A stretch of DNA of 64,000 nt from Zoroaster sp. YZ-2022. Lineage: Eukaryota; Echinodermata; Asteroidea; Forcipulatida; Zoroasteridae. The stretch covers positions 27,708,258 through 27,772,257 of the forward strand of contig CM055817.1 of NCBI GenBank assembly GCA_029582265.1. The letters are read 5' to 3'. The notes under the pieces were generated by a model that had not been told where the DNA came from, made no database searches, and worked only from the letters and a program-made list of their open reading frames with translations. Of the stretch, positions 61,001-64,000 are shown piece by piece; within the stretch, counting starts at the first letter, position 1, and every line of letters begins with the position of its first letter. The translations under genes and the position numbers were made by a program.

Positions 61001-64000
61001 CATTAACGTGTGTGTGGGAAAAAGAAACCCGCACAGGGGCCCAGAAAAACTTTTTTATTCCCAACGCGAACTGGTTAAAGGGACAGTATCATCACGATCA
61101 GAACCGACATGGCATGGAATCAGTGTCCTAGTATATAAGATGAGCACAGTGTCTGATAATTACTGGCTCATTATGCAGCAATTAAAAGGTAGAAAAGTAA
61201 TGACGGCATGAATACCGACTTGTGCATGATGTTTTCAAGTTCCTATTTCCTAGTAGGGGTGATGATATTGATTTTTTTTTAATAGTCAATTATCGACGGC
61301 CATGATAATAATAATAATAATGTGTGGATTTATATAGCGCACGTATCCACCAACTGAGTGGTGCTCAAGGCGCATTATATTATTACCCTGCCCATAAGGC
61401 TCTTAAGGCTCATAAATCATTCCTGAAACCATCTCAGCTCCCTGGGGAGTATACAGCTCAATTGCTGCCATTACAGCGCATATAGGGCTAATCAACCAAC
61501 TCTGCCCTCACAGGTACCCATTTAACCCCTGGGTGGAGAGAAGCAATTATGGTTAAGTGTCTTGCTCAAGGACACAAGTGTCACGGCCGGGTTTCGAACC
61601 CACATTCTGCTTCTAACACCAGAACTTGAGTCCAGTAAGCTAGACCGCTCGGCCATGACACTCCCTGATAACGGCGATATACGATATTATTGTCTCAATA
61701 CGCGGATTTAAAAAAAAAATGTATATCGTACATTAGCGATATTGGACACCGAAATAATAACTACTTTTACATGCAAGTTCTACAAGGAAATTGCGTAGGT
61801 AATAAACAGTTACTCCAAACGGTCGCTCCAAAACCAGCCGAGTTCTTAGATTTTTGCAGCTCGGTGTGACAAACATTTCATAAAAAAGAACTCGCTGTGA
61901 CGTCCATAAACCCCCCCCCCCCCCCCCAATCCCTGAGCTGAAAATGAATGGGCCATTGATCGATTGCGTATGCACAGTTCAACTGTCATCATCCACGCTT
62001 TTATCCTGGTATCCGACATCTGCTGAATGTGAACAACCTCATAATGTATTCCAGGAGAGTGTAGCATGTGATCCTGGGAGCATGAGTGGCGCCGCATTGT
62101 GATTTTGAACTGTTTTTAGTTCTTCTCGGTACTGTACCTTCGTTGATATCACCGTATAATGACATGAAATTTGGAGACAATTTATCACTCTTGCGATATT
62201 TTAACTAAAAAGAGAGTGATATAATTTTGATATCAGATATATTTTTAGAATATCGTCAATATGACAATATTTCTATATCTTCAAAACCATAACCAATTTA
62301 GCCGATAATTTTTTGAATATCGTATCGTTACGATATTATTGTGATATCGTCCACCTCTATATCCTAAGGAAGGGAAGGAACAACATTGCTATTAAGTACC
62401 AGATTATCAAATCGATAATTATTATTGAAAAACTTAATTAGTGTTTAGTTGGTACATGTATAAATTATCCTAAGAAAGTAGTCTTGTTCTGAAGTGCTTT
62501 CATCTCAGAGAAAACACAAATTGTTATGTTGATTTTACCAAAAGTTGCTATGGCAACCTTTTGAGCAACATAAAAGCAAGCAACAGTATTTTTGGTAATT
62601 TCCTCAAAAATGTTAGCACCCATTGTGATGGAACATGGAGTGCCATGGTTGAGCGGTTTAGTGCATTGGATTTGTGTTCTGATGTCCGAGTCGTCAGAAT
62701 GTGGGTTCGAATCCCAGCCACAACCGGGGTGCTTGTGTCCTTGAGCAAGACACTTTACCATAATTGCTTCTCTCCACCCAGGGGTAAATGGGTACCTGTG
62801 AGGGCAGAGTTGGTTGTTGTTTGATTAGCCCTATATGCGCCGAAATGGCAGCAATTGAGCTGTATACTCCCCAGGGAGCTGAGATGGTTTCAGGAATGAT
62901 TTATGAGCCTGATGAGCAGGGGTAATAATAATAATGCGCCTTGAGCACCAGTTTGGTGGATACGTGCGCTATACCGACACACGTCGGTGTAGGGCAAAAA
63001 TTAAAATCAAAAGGTATTTACATGTACTTATATTTTGTTCCCCCATTTTTTTGTTTAGCCATGATAATCACGTTGGACAGTGGCTGACAAATTTCCGAAC
63101 TGTGTGGTATCCAAGACGGGAAGATGCTTTGATCGTGGGCAGTATGATGAGACCAAGAAGGGTGAGTAAGAATTTTGAATGACTCACAACTCGAAATTGC
63201 AACTCGAGTCCCTCTATAGTGACACGTTTTTGAGTCGTGGGCAAGTAACAATATTTTTCCATGACTTGAGCTCCGACTTGAGTTATATCTATAGTGACTC
63301 GATGACAAGGTGATAAGAAAGATGAGTAAACATCTTGGATGACCCACGACTTCAGCTCCAACTCGAGTTATGTCTATAGTAACTCGTACTGGAGTCATCA
63401 TGACAAGAAAGAGTACGAATTTTGTATGACTCGCGACTTGAACCCCGACTCGAGTAACCTCTACAGTGACTCATTCTGGAGTCATGATAACAAGAAGGAC
63501 GAGTACGAATCTTGGATGACTCATGACTTGAGCTCCAACTCGAGTTATGCCTATAGTGACTCTTACTTGGGGTCATGAAGAGTATGAATCTTGTAGGACT
63601 CACGACTTCAGCTCCAACGCAAGTAACCTCTGTAGTGACTTCTGCTTGAGTCATGATGGCAAGAAGGATGAGCACGAATCTTGGATGACTCACAACTCTA
63701 CTTACGACTTGAACTCTGACTTAAGTTACCTCAATAACGACTTGTACTTGAGTCCTGAAAACAAGAAAGATGAGTAAGAATCTTACATGACTCACAATGT
63801 GAACTCTGACTCGAGTTACCTCTTCAATGCCACATTCTTGAGTCATGATGACAAGAGTGAGTAACAATCTTGTTACAGCATACAGTACTCATAAAAGCAT
63901 TGTATTGAGATTTGAATCAAACACAATGTATTTCATTTGTTGTCTCCATTTAAGATCAAACTCTATAGTGATGGTGGAAGTCTCCTACATAGCCTGCAAG
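30996..64000 (+). CDS. WDR76: WDR76 homologue, whole gene span (3' end beyond window)
   Basis: Thirteen exons plus one duplicated exon give an open reading frame of about 540 codons up to the window edge, counting exon 6 once; vertebrate WDR76 is a little over 600 residues. WDR76 (yeast Cmr1 family) is a nuclear WD40 beta-propeller protein. In other species it binds chromatin, acts as a DDB1-CUL4 substrate receptor and is linked to DNA-damage responses. Visible hallmarks are an acidic, basic-patched N-terminus, the family motif LSAYEKKRLRNIQENKQFFA in exon 3, RLRRLDPTGVALP in exon 5, and WD blades in exons 6-13, including SYDGTIRCGDF, WLTNFRTVWYP and IVGSMMRPRR. Intron phases are 0 for exons 1-3, 2 after exon 4, 0 after exons 5-7, 2 after exons 8-11 and 0 after exon 12. 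Every junction reads through. The last blade or two lie beyond base 64000. Confidence 0.93.
31365..31860 (+). repeat. Dispersed repeat copy 2 (WDR76 intron 1)
   Basis: Same family as 15582-16215, from gggtagaatgtcgtatcc to cttgtcacctccccc and on into the array below. Confidence 0.8.
31861..32185. repeat. About 82-bp tandem repeat, 4 units
   Basis: Units tttaaagggaaagaaagtcc ... catttgtgattgttgaggat; this is the tccgaa...gtgtatttt segment of the dispersed repeat, amplified. Confidence 0.93.
32345..32573 (-). pseudogene. Merlin/ISXO2-like transposase fragment (zinc ribbon)
   Basis: Minus-strand frame DFCKERGLIAGAQECPYCRH then DGFVWRCHNRRCRKR. The CPxC ... WRC-x3-RC pattern with the preceding FLxxxGL motif is the N-terminal zinc ribbon of IS1595/ISXO2-type transposases, known in animals as Merlin. 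A stop follows at SIRQCF and no DDE core is seen. Confidence 0.5.
32640..33150. other. Intron 1 sequence with a tRNA-like patch
   Basis: Mostly AT-rich. A worn tRNA-like segment at 32929-33004 ends in the B box GGTTCGAATCC; no cloverleaf or terminator is seen, so it is a SINE relic. Confidence 0.4.
33230..33345 (+). repeat. Dispersed repeat fragment
   Basis: ctttctgtacccccaaaaat to aaagtggcggctggatac, matching 16100-16195. Confidence 0.75.
33346..34445. other. No gene seen
   Basis: AT-rich intron sequence of WDR76 intron 1 with no recognised repeat. Confidence 0.4.
34446..34696 (+). mobile_element. MITE family 3, complete copy
   Basis: TTAA-CCAGTTCGCGTCGG at the left and CCGACGCGAACTGG-TTAA at the right; 251 bp. 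The interior includes gcgtgtatacacggcctcc. Confidence 0.9.
35165..35720 (-). repeat. Dispersed repeat copy 3, inverted
   Basis: Inverse of 15582-16200 from aaaatttgcaa... to gacattctaccc. It ends about 200 bp before exon 2. Confidence 0.75.
35923..36141 (+). CDS. WDR76: WDR76 exon 2 (acidic linker)
   Basis: Acceptor ttttctcggtttcag and donor AAT|gtaagt enclose 73 codons, phase 0 to 0. The peptide has a basic patch (RKSSRVRSLRSAGIK) and then a Glu/Asp-rich run ending DEEEDVSDEDN, as in the disordered N-terminus of WDR76. Confidence 0.88.
36739..37300. repeat. 51-bp minisatellite, 11 units (intron 2)
   Basis: Unit ttgcttgcttactgccagat / agtggtccgctacctaaaca / tgtatggagca, almost perfect; two units carry gatca instead of gagca. 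Because 51 is a multiple of three, both strands show spurious long open frames. Confidence 0.98.
37340..39240. repeat. 77-bp minisatellite, about 23-24 units (intron 2)
   Basis: Unit cacacttggacaactgatgg / atgttgttgcattgagcagg / gtgtctagccagttattgaa / gggggttagggcagct. Variants are gcaggctt, actgctac and a unit with an internal deletion near 37755. Confidence 0.97.
39464..39765. repeat. 77-bp minisatellite, second block with repeated lead-in
   Basis: The 80-bp sequence preceding the first array (gatcttgttctagtgagcag ... ttgcactcaacaggc) recurs here before three more units. It ends about 80 bp before exon 3. Confidence 0.9.
39846..39926 (+). CDS. WDR76: WDR76 exon 3 (YEKKRLRNI motif)
   Basis: The acceptor is ctactttgacag and the donor AAG|gtactt; 27 codons in phase 0. 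It encodes DLSAYEKKRLRNIQENKQFF followed by ASLGILK, the most recognisable N-terminal signature of the WDR76/Cmr1 family. Confidence 0.93.
40146..40745 (+). mobile_element. Dispersed TIR-like element copy 2 with nested mariner-like MITE
   Basis: Begins actttccgggtatccggata / cattacccggttcc and ends cgggtatccggttccaaaaa. Same family as 10640 and 50495. Confidence 0.6.
40418..40627. mobile_element. 210-bp Tc1/mariner-type MITE
   Basis: CACTGAGCAAAAATATAAAC and the inverse of ACTGAACAAAATTATAAACG at its ends, TA on both sides. These terminal words are characteristic of Tc1/mariner elements. Confidence 0.85.
40846..40909 (-). repeat. tRNA-like SINE head fragment
   Basis: Minus strand: gctggccgagcggtttagtg (A-box region) to gtgggtttcaatcc (worn B box). 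No body or tail remains. Confidence 0.5.
40962..41327 (-). mobile_element. TTAA-MITE family 1, copy 3
   Basis: From CTAACCCTAACTCCCTAGG to GGTTAGGG-TTAA. Closely similar to copies 1 and 2. It ends 33 bp before exon 4. Confidence 0.9.
41361..41428 (+). CDS. WDR76: WDR76 exon 4 (small basic exon)
   Basis: The acceptor aacaatatgcag and donor AAAAAG|gtaaat enclose 68 nt. The frame stays open from phase 0 (TKSTLHVATKLSAQRKITRG, then LK) and leaves two bases, AG. Joined to the T of exon 5 they make a Ser codon, which is the phase exon 5 needs. Its lysine/arginine content matches the same position in vertebrate WDR76. The exon is sandwiched between two MITEs. Confidence 0.72.
41494..41822. mobile_element. 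329-bp MITE with TTA duplication (Harbinger type)
   Basis: CACTATGAATA... and ...TATTCATAGTG inverted ends continuing imperfectly (accctgaaaa / ttttcagggt), flanked by TTA on both sides, the TWA target of PIF/Harbinger elements. It begins 65 bp after exon 4. Confidence 0.75.
41905..41948 (-). repeat. Single-copy counterpart of the 22-bp minisatellite edge
   Basis: gggcaattccatggttactc acgttacatttttgaggt is the inverse of 5450-5493, the first unit of the 22-bp array plus its unique left flank, but here in one copy. Confidence 0.85.
41985..42213. mobile_element. 229-bp mariner-type MITE
   Basis: CATAACAGCAAAAGAAACGT plus about 10 further bases are repeated inverted at the right end; TA flanks. 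Confidence 0.9.
42353..42570. mobile_element. MITE family 2, complete copy
   Basis: Left taaatggacaatatcgtctc, right gatcgtgacaatgttgcccc then TTTAA. The ends are inverse through tgcccygttgatcg. It ends 33 bp before exon 5. Confidence 0.85.
42604..42730 (+). CDS. WDR76: WDR76 exon 5
   Basis: Acceptor ccccttctttattcag, donor CAT|gtacgt; one base plus 42 codons, ending in phase 0. It encodes SEKKAPIVIQRRPPSLRLRR and then LDPTGVALPDGPVPI. The R-x-L-R-R-L-D-P-x-G-V-x-L-P pattern is a family hallmark just before the propeller. Confidence 0.92.
42889..43364. mobile_element. TTAA-MITE family 5, unexpanded copy
   Basis: TTAA-CCCTCCTACAATCAGTG at the left, ATGTGTAGGAGGG-TTAA at the right; also ccactccaagcc / ggcttggagt inside the ends. 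476 bp. The expanded relative is 58962-60145. Confidence 0.9.
43395..43562 (+). repeat. Dispersed 165-bp repeat, copy 1
   Basis: Shares ttattctttgaaaaacag, cttttgcatgtgt and ttgctggctaatactatgtt with 49965-50125. Confidence 0.8.
43565..44716. repeat. 48-bp minisatellite of SINE B-box units (about 24)
   Basis: Unit ctctgatggctgagccgtca / gaatgtgggtttgaatcctg / gccttgtg. It matches the variable-arm and T-arm part of the SINE at 62675-62722, with B box GGTTTGAATCC in place of GGTTCGAATCC. The array ends ttctggccgtgacact, which continues into SINE sequence. Confidence 0.95.
44957..45262 (+). CDS. WDR76: WDR76 exon 6, copy A
   Basis: 102 codons, phase 0 to 0, between acceptor ttattcattcctttag and donor GTG|gtaagg. 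It carries GPLDM, which matches the family's GPLEM, a helical stretch, and the first WD blade (DRIYALAVHPSKSKIVICAG, then GRLGVWDV). It is one member of a tandem pair. Copy A starts with Phe (TTC) where copy B starts with Ile (ATC). Confidence 0.93.
45340..45645 (+). CDS. WDR76: WDR76 exon 6, copy B (duplicated exon)
   Basis: It lies 383 bp downstream of copy A and has the same length, phase and splice sites. I see two differences in 306 nt: the first codon (Ile for Phe) and one synonymous Ser codon. If both copies were spliced in, the first blade would be duplicated in frame. If they are mutually exclusive, the protein is essentially unchanged. A collapsed-haplotype or assembly artefact is possible. 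Confidence 0.88.
45714..49778. repeat. 40-bp minisatellite, about 100 units (intron 6)
   Basis: Unit gatggcacagactaaccgca / ctccttccacaccagggaaa, 4.06 kb. Variants cluster: accaca at both edges, cataccag near 46800-47400, cacatacta near 47350-48370, gggagaga near 48390-49200. It starts directly after the exon 6 duplication. Confidence 0.99.
49965..50125 (+). repeat. Dispersed 165-bp repeat, copy 2
   Basis: Direct repeat of 43395-43562 on the far side of the minisatellites. Confidence 0.8.
50135..50490. repeat. Degenerate pyrimidine-rich minisatellite, part 1
   Basis: Repeats of ttcagttcttgtttcctacc / atctcctttcggcttctct, 60-80 bp. Resumes at 51340. Confidence 0.7.
50495..51330 (+). mobile_element. 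Dispersed TIR-like element copy 3, nested
   Basis: From cattacccggttccattttt to ttcccgaaataacc, splitting the minisatellite. It itself carries the MITE at 50568-51080. Confidence 0.6.
50568..51080. mobile_element. TTAA-MITE family 6 (513 bp)
   Basis: TTAA-ACCCTCCTACTACT at the left and ATAGTAGGAGGGTT-TTAA at the right. The interior is rich in gtcaaaa phrases. CCCTCCTA termini are shared with families 4 and 5. Confidence 0.85.
51340..51690. repeat. Degenerate pyrimidine-rich minisatellite, part 2
   Basis: Continues 50135-50490; interrupted again by a SINE fragment at 51408-51525. Confidence 0.65.
51408..51525 (-). mobile_element. Second-family tRNA-SINE fragment
   Basis: ttaattttgccctacacc, gtttcgaacccacaacctcc and cagacgtcttaacctctc, as at 11893. 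Confidence 0.65.
51757..51915 (+). CDS. WDR76: WDR76 exon 7 (WD blade)
   Basis: Acceptor aatgaaataacag, donor GAG|gtacac; 53 codons, phase 0. It encodes DDGVYLFEPHSQSISCLQFA and then SCSYDGTIRCGDFERGIFDE, closely matching human WDR76 (DGVYVF, SYDGTLRCGDF). The SYDGTIRCGDF strand takes the place of the usual WD dipeptide. Confidence 0.96.
52161..52546. mobile_element. 386-bp MITE with 37-bp perfect TIRs
   Basis: Ends GTGACGTGTTCTCCCGAAAT... and its exact inverse through ctgcccaaaag. Flanks atat/atat. It lies in WDR76 intron 7. Confidence 0.93.
53117..53253 (+). CDS. WDR76: WDR76 exon 8 (WD blade)
   Basis: Acceptor tttcctacatgcag; 45 codons plus two bases, ending GATG|gttggt (phase 2). It encodes CSHFDFLGPGGAKLLVSQNY and then a strand ending VQVVDSRLR. 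The donor is weak, but the TG left over joins the C of exon 9 to give a Cys codon and keep the frame. Confidence 0.9.
53530..53750 (+). mobile_element. Second-family SINE, worn and split
   Basis: taattttgccctacactgac, then ggttcgaatcccgcccgaga (B box near 53670) and a short inverted repeat ctcggaaagcact / agtgctttccgag. Confidence 0.55.
53751..53994. mobile_element. 244-bp MITE with about 85-bp TIRs
   Basis: GTGACCCGACTGTAGGAAAT... against ...TACGTACAGTCTGGTCAC, with a long inner match gcaaatgcctgtattgagat and again gtgtgtggtcgaaaaat. It can fold into an almost complete hairpin. Confidence 0.9.
54113..54489 (+). mobile_element. TTAA-MITE family 4, complete copy
   Basis: TTAACCCTCTTAGTTCTGG to CACTAGGAGGG-TTAA. 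Interior close to 14777-15131. Confidence 0.85.
54648..54968 (-). mobile_element. tRNA-derived SINE (minus)
   Basis: Body and B box (inverse of gggattcgaaccc near 54896) as in the 9811 copy; (ATA)n tail at 54629-54647. Confidence 0.9.
55127..55228 (+). CDS. WDR76: WDR76 exon 9
   Basis: Acceptor gccacctctatag, donor GATGG|gtaagt; 102 nt, phase 2 to 2. It encodes LLKTVHVRPTNSDHFVTACS, corresponding to the IRTVHVHP strand of vertebrate WDR76. Confidence 0.93.
55358..55637. repeat. 17-bp minisatellite (accttatcatacatatg), about 16 units
   Basis: Near-perfect units with two short deletions. It grew from the MITE family 2 phrase atatgaccttatca. Confidence 0.97.
55701..55829 (+). ncRNA. Hammerhead-like core within 30-bp perfect inverted repeats
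   Basis: CTGATGA (55744), stem GTAGC/GCTAC, then GAAA (55766-55769) and GCTTATGCC. Flanking it, agatatatatataaatggta (55701 on) is repeated inverted at 55800-55829. The helix III closing base is C where U is expected, so cleavage is doubtful. Confidence 0.4.
56131..56283 (+). CDS. WDR76: WDR76 exon 10 (WD blade)
   Basis: Acceptor acatttcaacag, donor ATAAG|gtattt; 153 nt, phase 2 to 2. It encodes TVALWDLRTL, a canonical WD dipeptide strand, and then SSAYFSPVTGRQIATTSFDD, matching the SAYFSPLTG block of the family. Confidence 0.94.
56379..57731. mobile_element. 1.35-kb hAT-like element, non-autonomous
   Basis: Ends TAGGGATAC...cgatacgcatcacgatac and inverse gtatcgatacacccCTA. Flanking caattcat and cacttcat make an 8-bp duplication with one mismatch. 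No transposase is recognised. It lies in WDR76 intron 10. Confidence 0.75.
58110..58505. mobile_element. Degraded hAT-like fragment
   Basis: gcgatatcaatttttg at the left and aaaggtatcgcgatattcga at the right; the same cgatatcg vocabulary as the neighbouring elements. Confidence 0.4.
58858..58940. repeat. Head-to-head TTAA-MITE ends
   Basis: ggggtggttaggg and ccctaaccacccc face each other across 12 bp containing TTAA: two family 1-like termini without bodies. Confidence 0.6.
58962..60145. mobile_element. TTAA-MITE family 5, internally expanded
   Basis: TTAG-CCCTCCTACAATCAGTG at the left, ATGTGTAGGAGGG-TTAG at the right, so the target duplication is TTAG. Inside, the left-end 140 bp is repeated seven times (58962-59945). 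Confidence 0.9.
58967..59950. repeat. 140-bp tandem repeat, 7 units
   Basis: Each unit carries ccctcctacaatcagtgcaa, caggccactccaagccatta and actgagattgcagggtaagg. The 326-codon minus-strand frame across it is a product of the array. Confidence 0.97.
60227..60277 (+). CDS. WDR76: WDR76 exon 11 (51 nt)
   Basis: It follows a strong pyrimidine tract (ttttttccctctcacaag) and ends AATAGT|gtaagt. Phase 2 to 2, encoding ILTVEESGKLEVKTSI. Little conserved sequence is expected here, but both junction codons fit. Confidence 0.87.
60828..61078 (-). mobile_element. MITE family 3, complete copy (minus)
   Basis: TTAACCAGTTCGCGTCGG to AACGCGAACTGGTTAA; inverse of 34446-34696. It abuts a family 2 half copy that shares the TTAA. 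Confidence 0.9.
61254..62359. mobile_element. hAT-like element with nested SINE
   Basis: taggggtgatgatattgatt at the left, gtgatatcgtccacctcta at the right; flanks tttcctag / tatcctaa agree at 6 of 8. The SINE at 61302-61664 interrupts it. Confidence 0.6.
61302..61664 (-). mobile_element. tRNA-derived SINE (minus), nested
   Basis: Same body as the 54648 copy, with an (ATA)n tail at 61305 and tRNA-like head ending gctcggccatgacact. Confidence 0.92.
62645..62975 (+). mobile_element. tRNA-derived SINE with clear A and B boxes
   Basis: A box TGGTTGAGCGG, long variable-arm-like tctgatgtccgagtcgtcag and B box GGTTCGAATCC (62705). This suggests descent from a Leu- or Ser-type tRNA. It is the best relative of the 48-bp array. 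Confidence 0.9.
63059..63161 (+). CDS. WDR76: WDR76 exon 12 (most conserved block)
   Basis: Acceptor cccccatttttttgtttag, donor AAGG|gtgagt; 103 nt, ending in phase 0. It encodes HDNHVGQWLTNFRTVWYPRR and then EDALIVGSMMRPRR, closely matching human HNTFTGRWLTRFQAMW and VIVGSMAHPRR. The exon's last bases and its donor resemble the units of the minisatellite that follows. Confidence 0.96.
63162..63870. repeat. About 88-bp degenerate minisatellite, roughly 8 units (intron 12)
   Basis: Units atgactcacgacttgaactc / cgagttacctctatagtgac / gagtcatgatgacaagaagg / atgagtaagaatcttgg, 82-103 bp apart. The first unit is the splice donor of exon 12 itself. Confidence 0.93.
63955..64000 (+). CDS. WDR76: WDR76 exon 13 (partial, runs off window)
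   Basis: Acceptor gttgtctccatttaag, then IKLYSDGGSLLHSLQ in phase 0, corresponding to the VEIFHETGKRVHSF strand of the human protein. The window ends inside it or at its last base. Confidence 0.85.
   Translation, partial: MKLYSDGGSLLHSLQ

Noticed and set aside
62645..62725. Functional tRNA gene
   Set aside because: A and B boxes exist, but the acceptor stem and anticodon arm do not fold as a cloverleaf and a SINE body follows.

Overview
This is a window of animal nuclear DNA, very rich in repeats. The single-copy gene has many small exons with canonical GT..AG introns, and there is an LTR retrotransposon, a LINE, tRNA-derived SINEs, many terminal-inverted-repeat (TIR) elements and large minisatellites. 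The repeat vocabulary (abundant acatgtac runs, tRNA-SINEs with (ATT)n tails, TTAA-flanked MITEs) suggests a marine invertebrate deuterostome, perhaps an echinoderm. That placement is an impression, not a demonstration. Nothing bacterial or CRISPR-like is present.

Left half (1-30.9 kb): no host gene is recognised. It holds a palindromic 190-bp tandem repeat (0.5-1.1 kb), MITEs, a 22-bp minisatellite (5.5-6.7 kb), a MITE split by a second TIR element (7.9-9.5 kb), SINEs and a long inverted repeat (16.4-18.4 kb). At 19.2-29.1 kb there is a Ty3/gypsy-type element with both LTRs, an intact gag and almost no pol. The missing interior is occupied by a 7.8-kb TIR element. That element contains a CR1/Jockey-type LINE, and the LINE carries a 94-bp MITE.

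Right half (30.9-64 kb): one host gene on the + strand, a WDR76 homologue. I could place exon 1 (30996) to the start of exon 13 (63955, running off the window), all with compatible phases. The tandem copy of exon 6 is extra. About 540 codons are spread over about 33 kb. The introns are almost wholly repeats: minisatellites of 51, 77, 48, 40, 17, 140 and about 88 bp, TTAA- and TA-flanked MITEs, hAT-like elements and SINEs. The most unusual features are a 383-bp tandem duplication that doubles a whole 102-codon exon, a minisatellite seeded by the exon 12 splice donor, a 24-unit array made from the B-box half of a tRNA-SINE, two exons whose acceptors lie exactly 33 bp after a MITE, and three relic hammerhead-ribozyme-like motifs.

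All calls come from reading the sequence. Family names rest on recognised motifs, and no database search was run.
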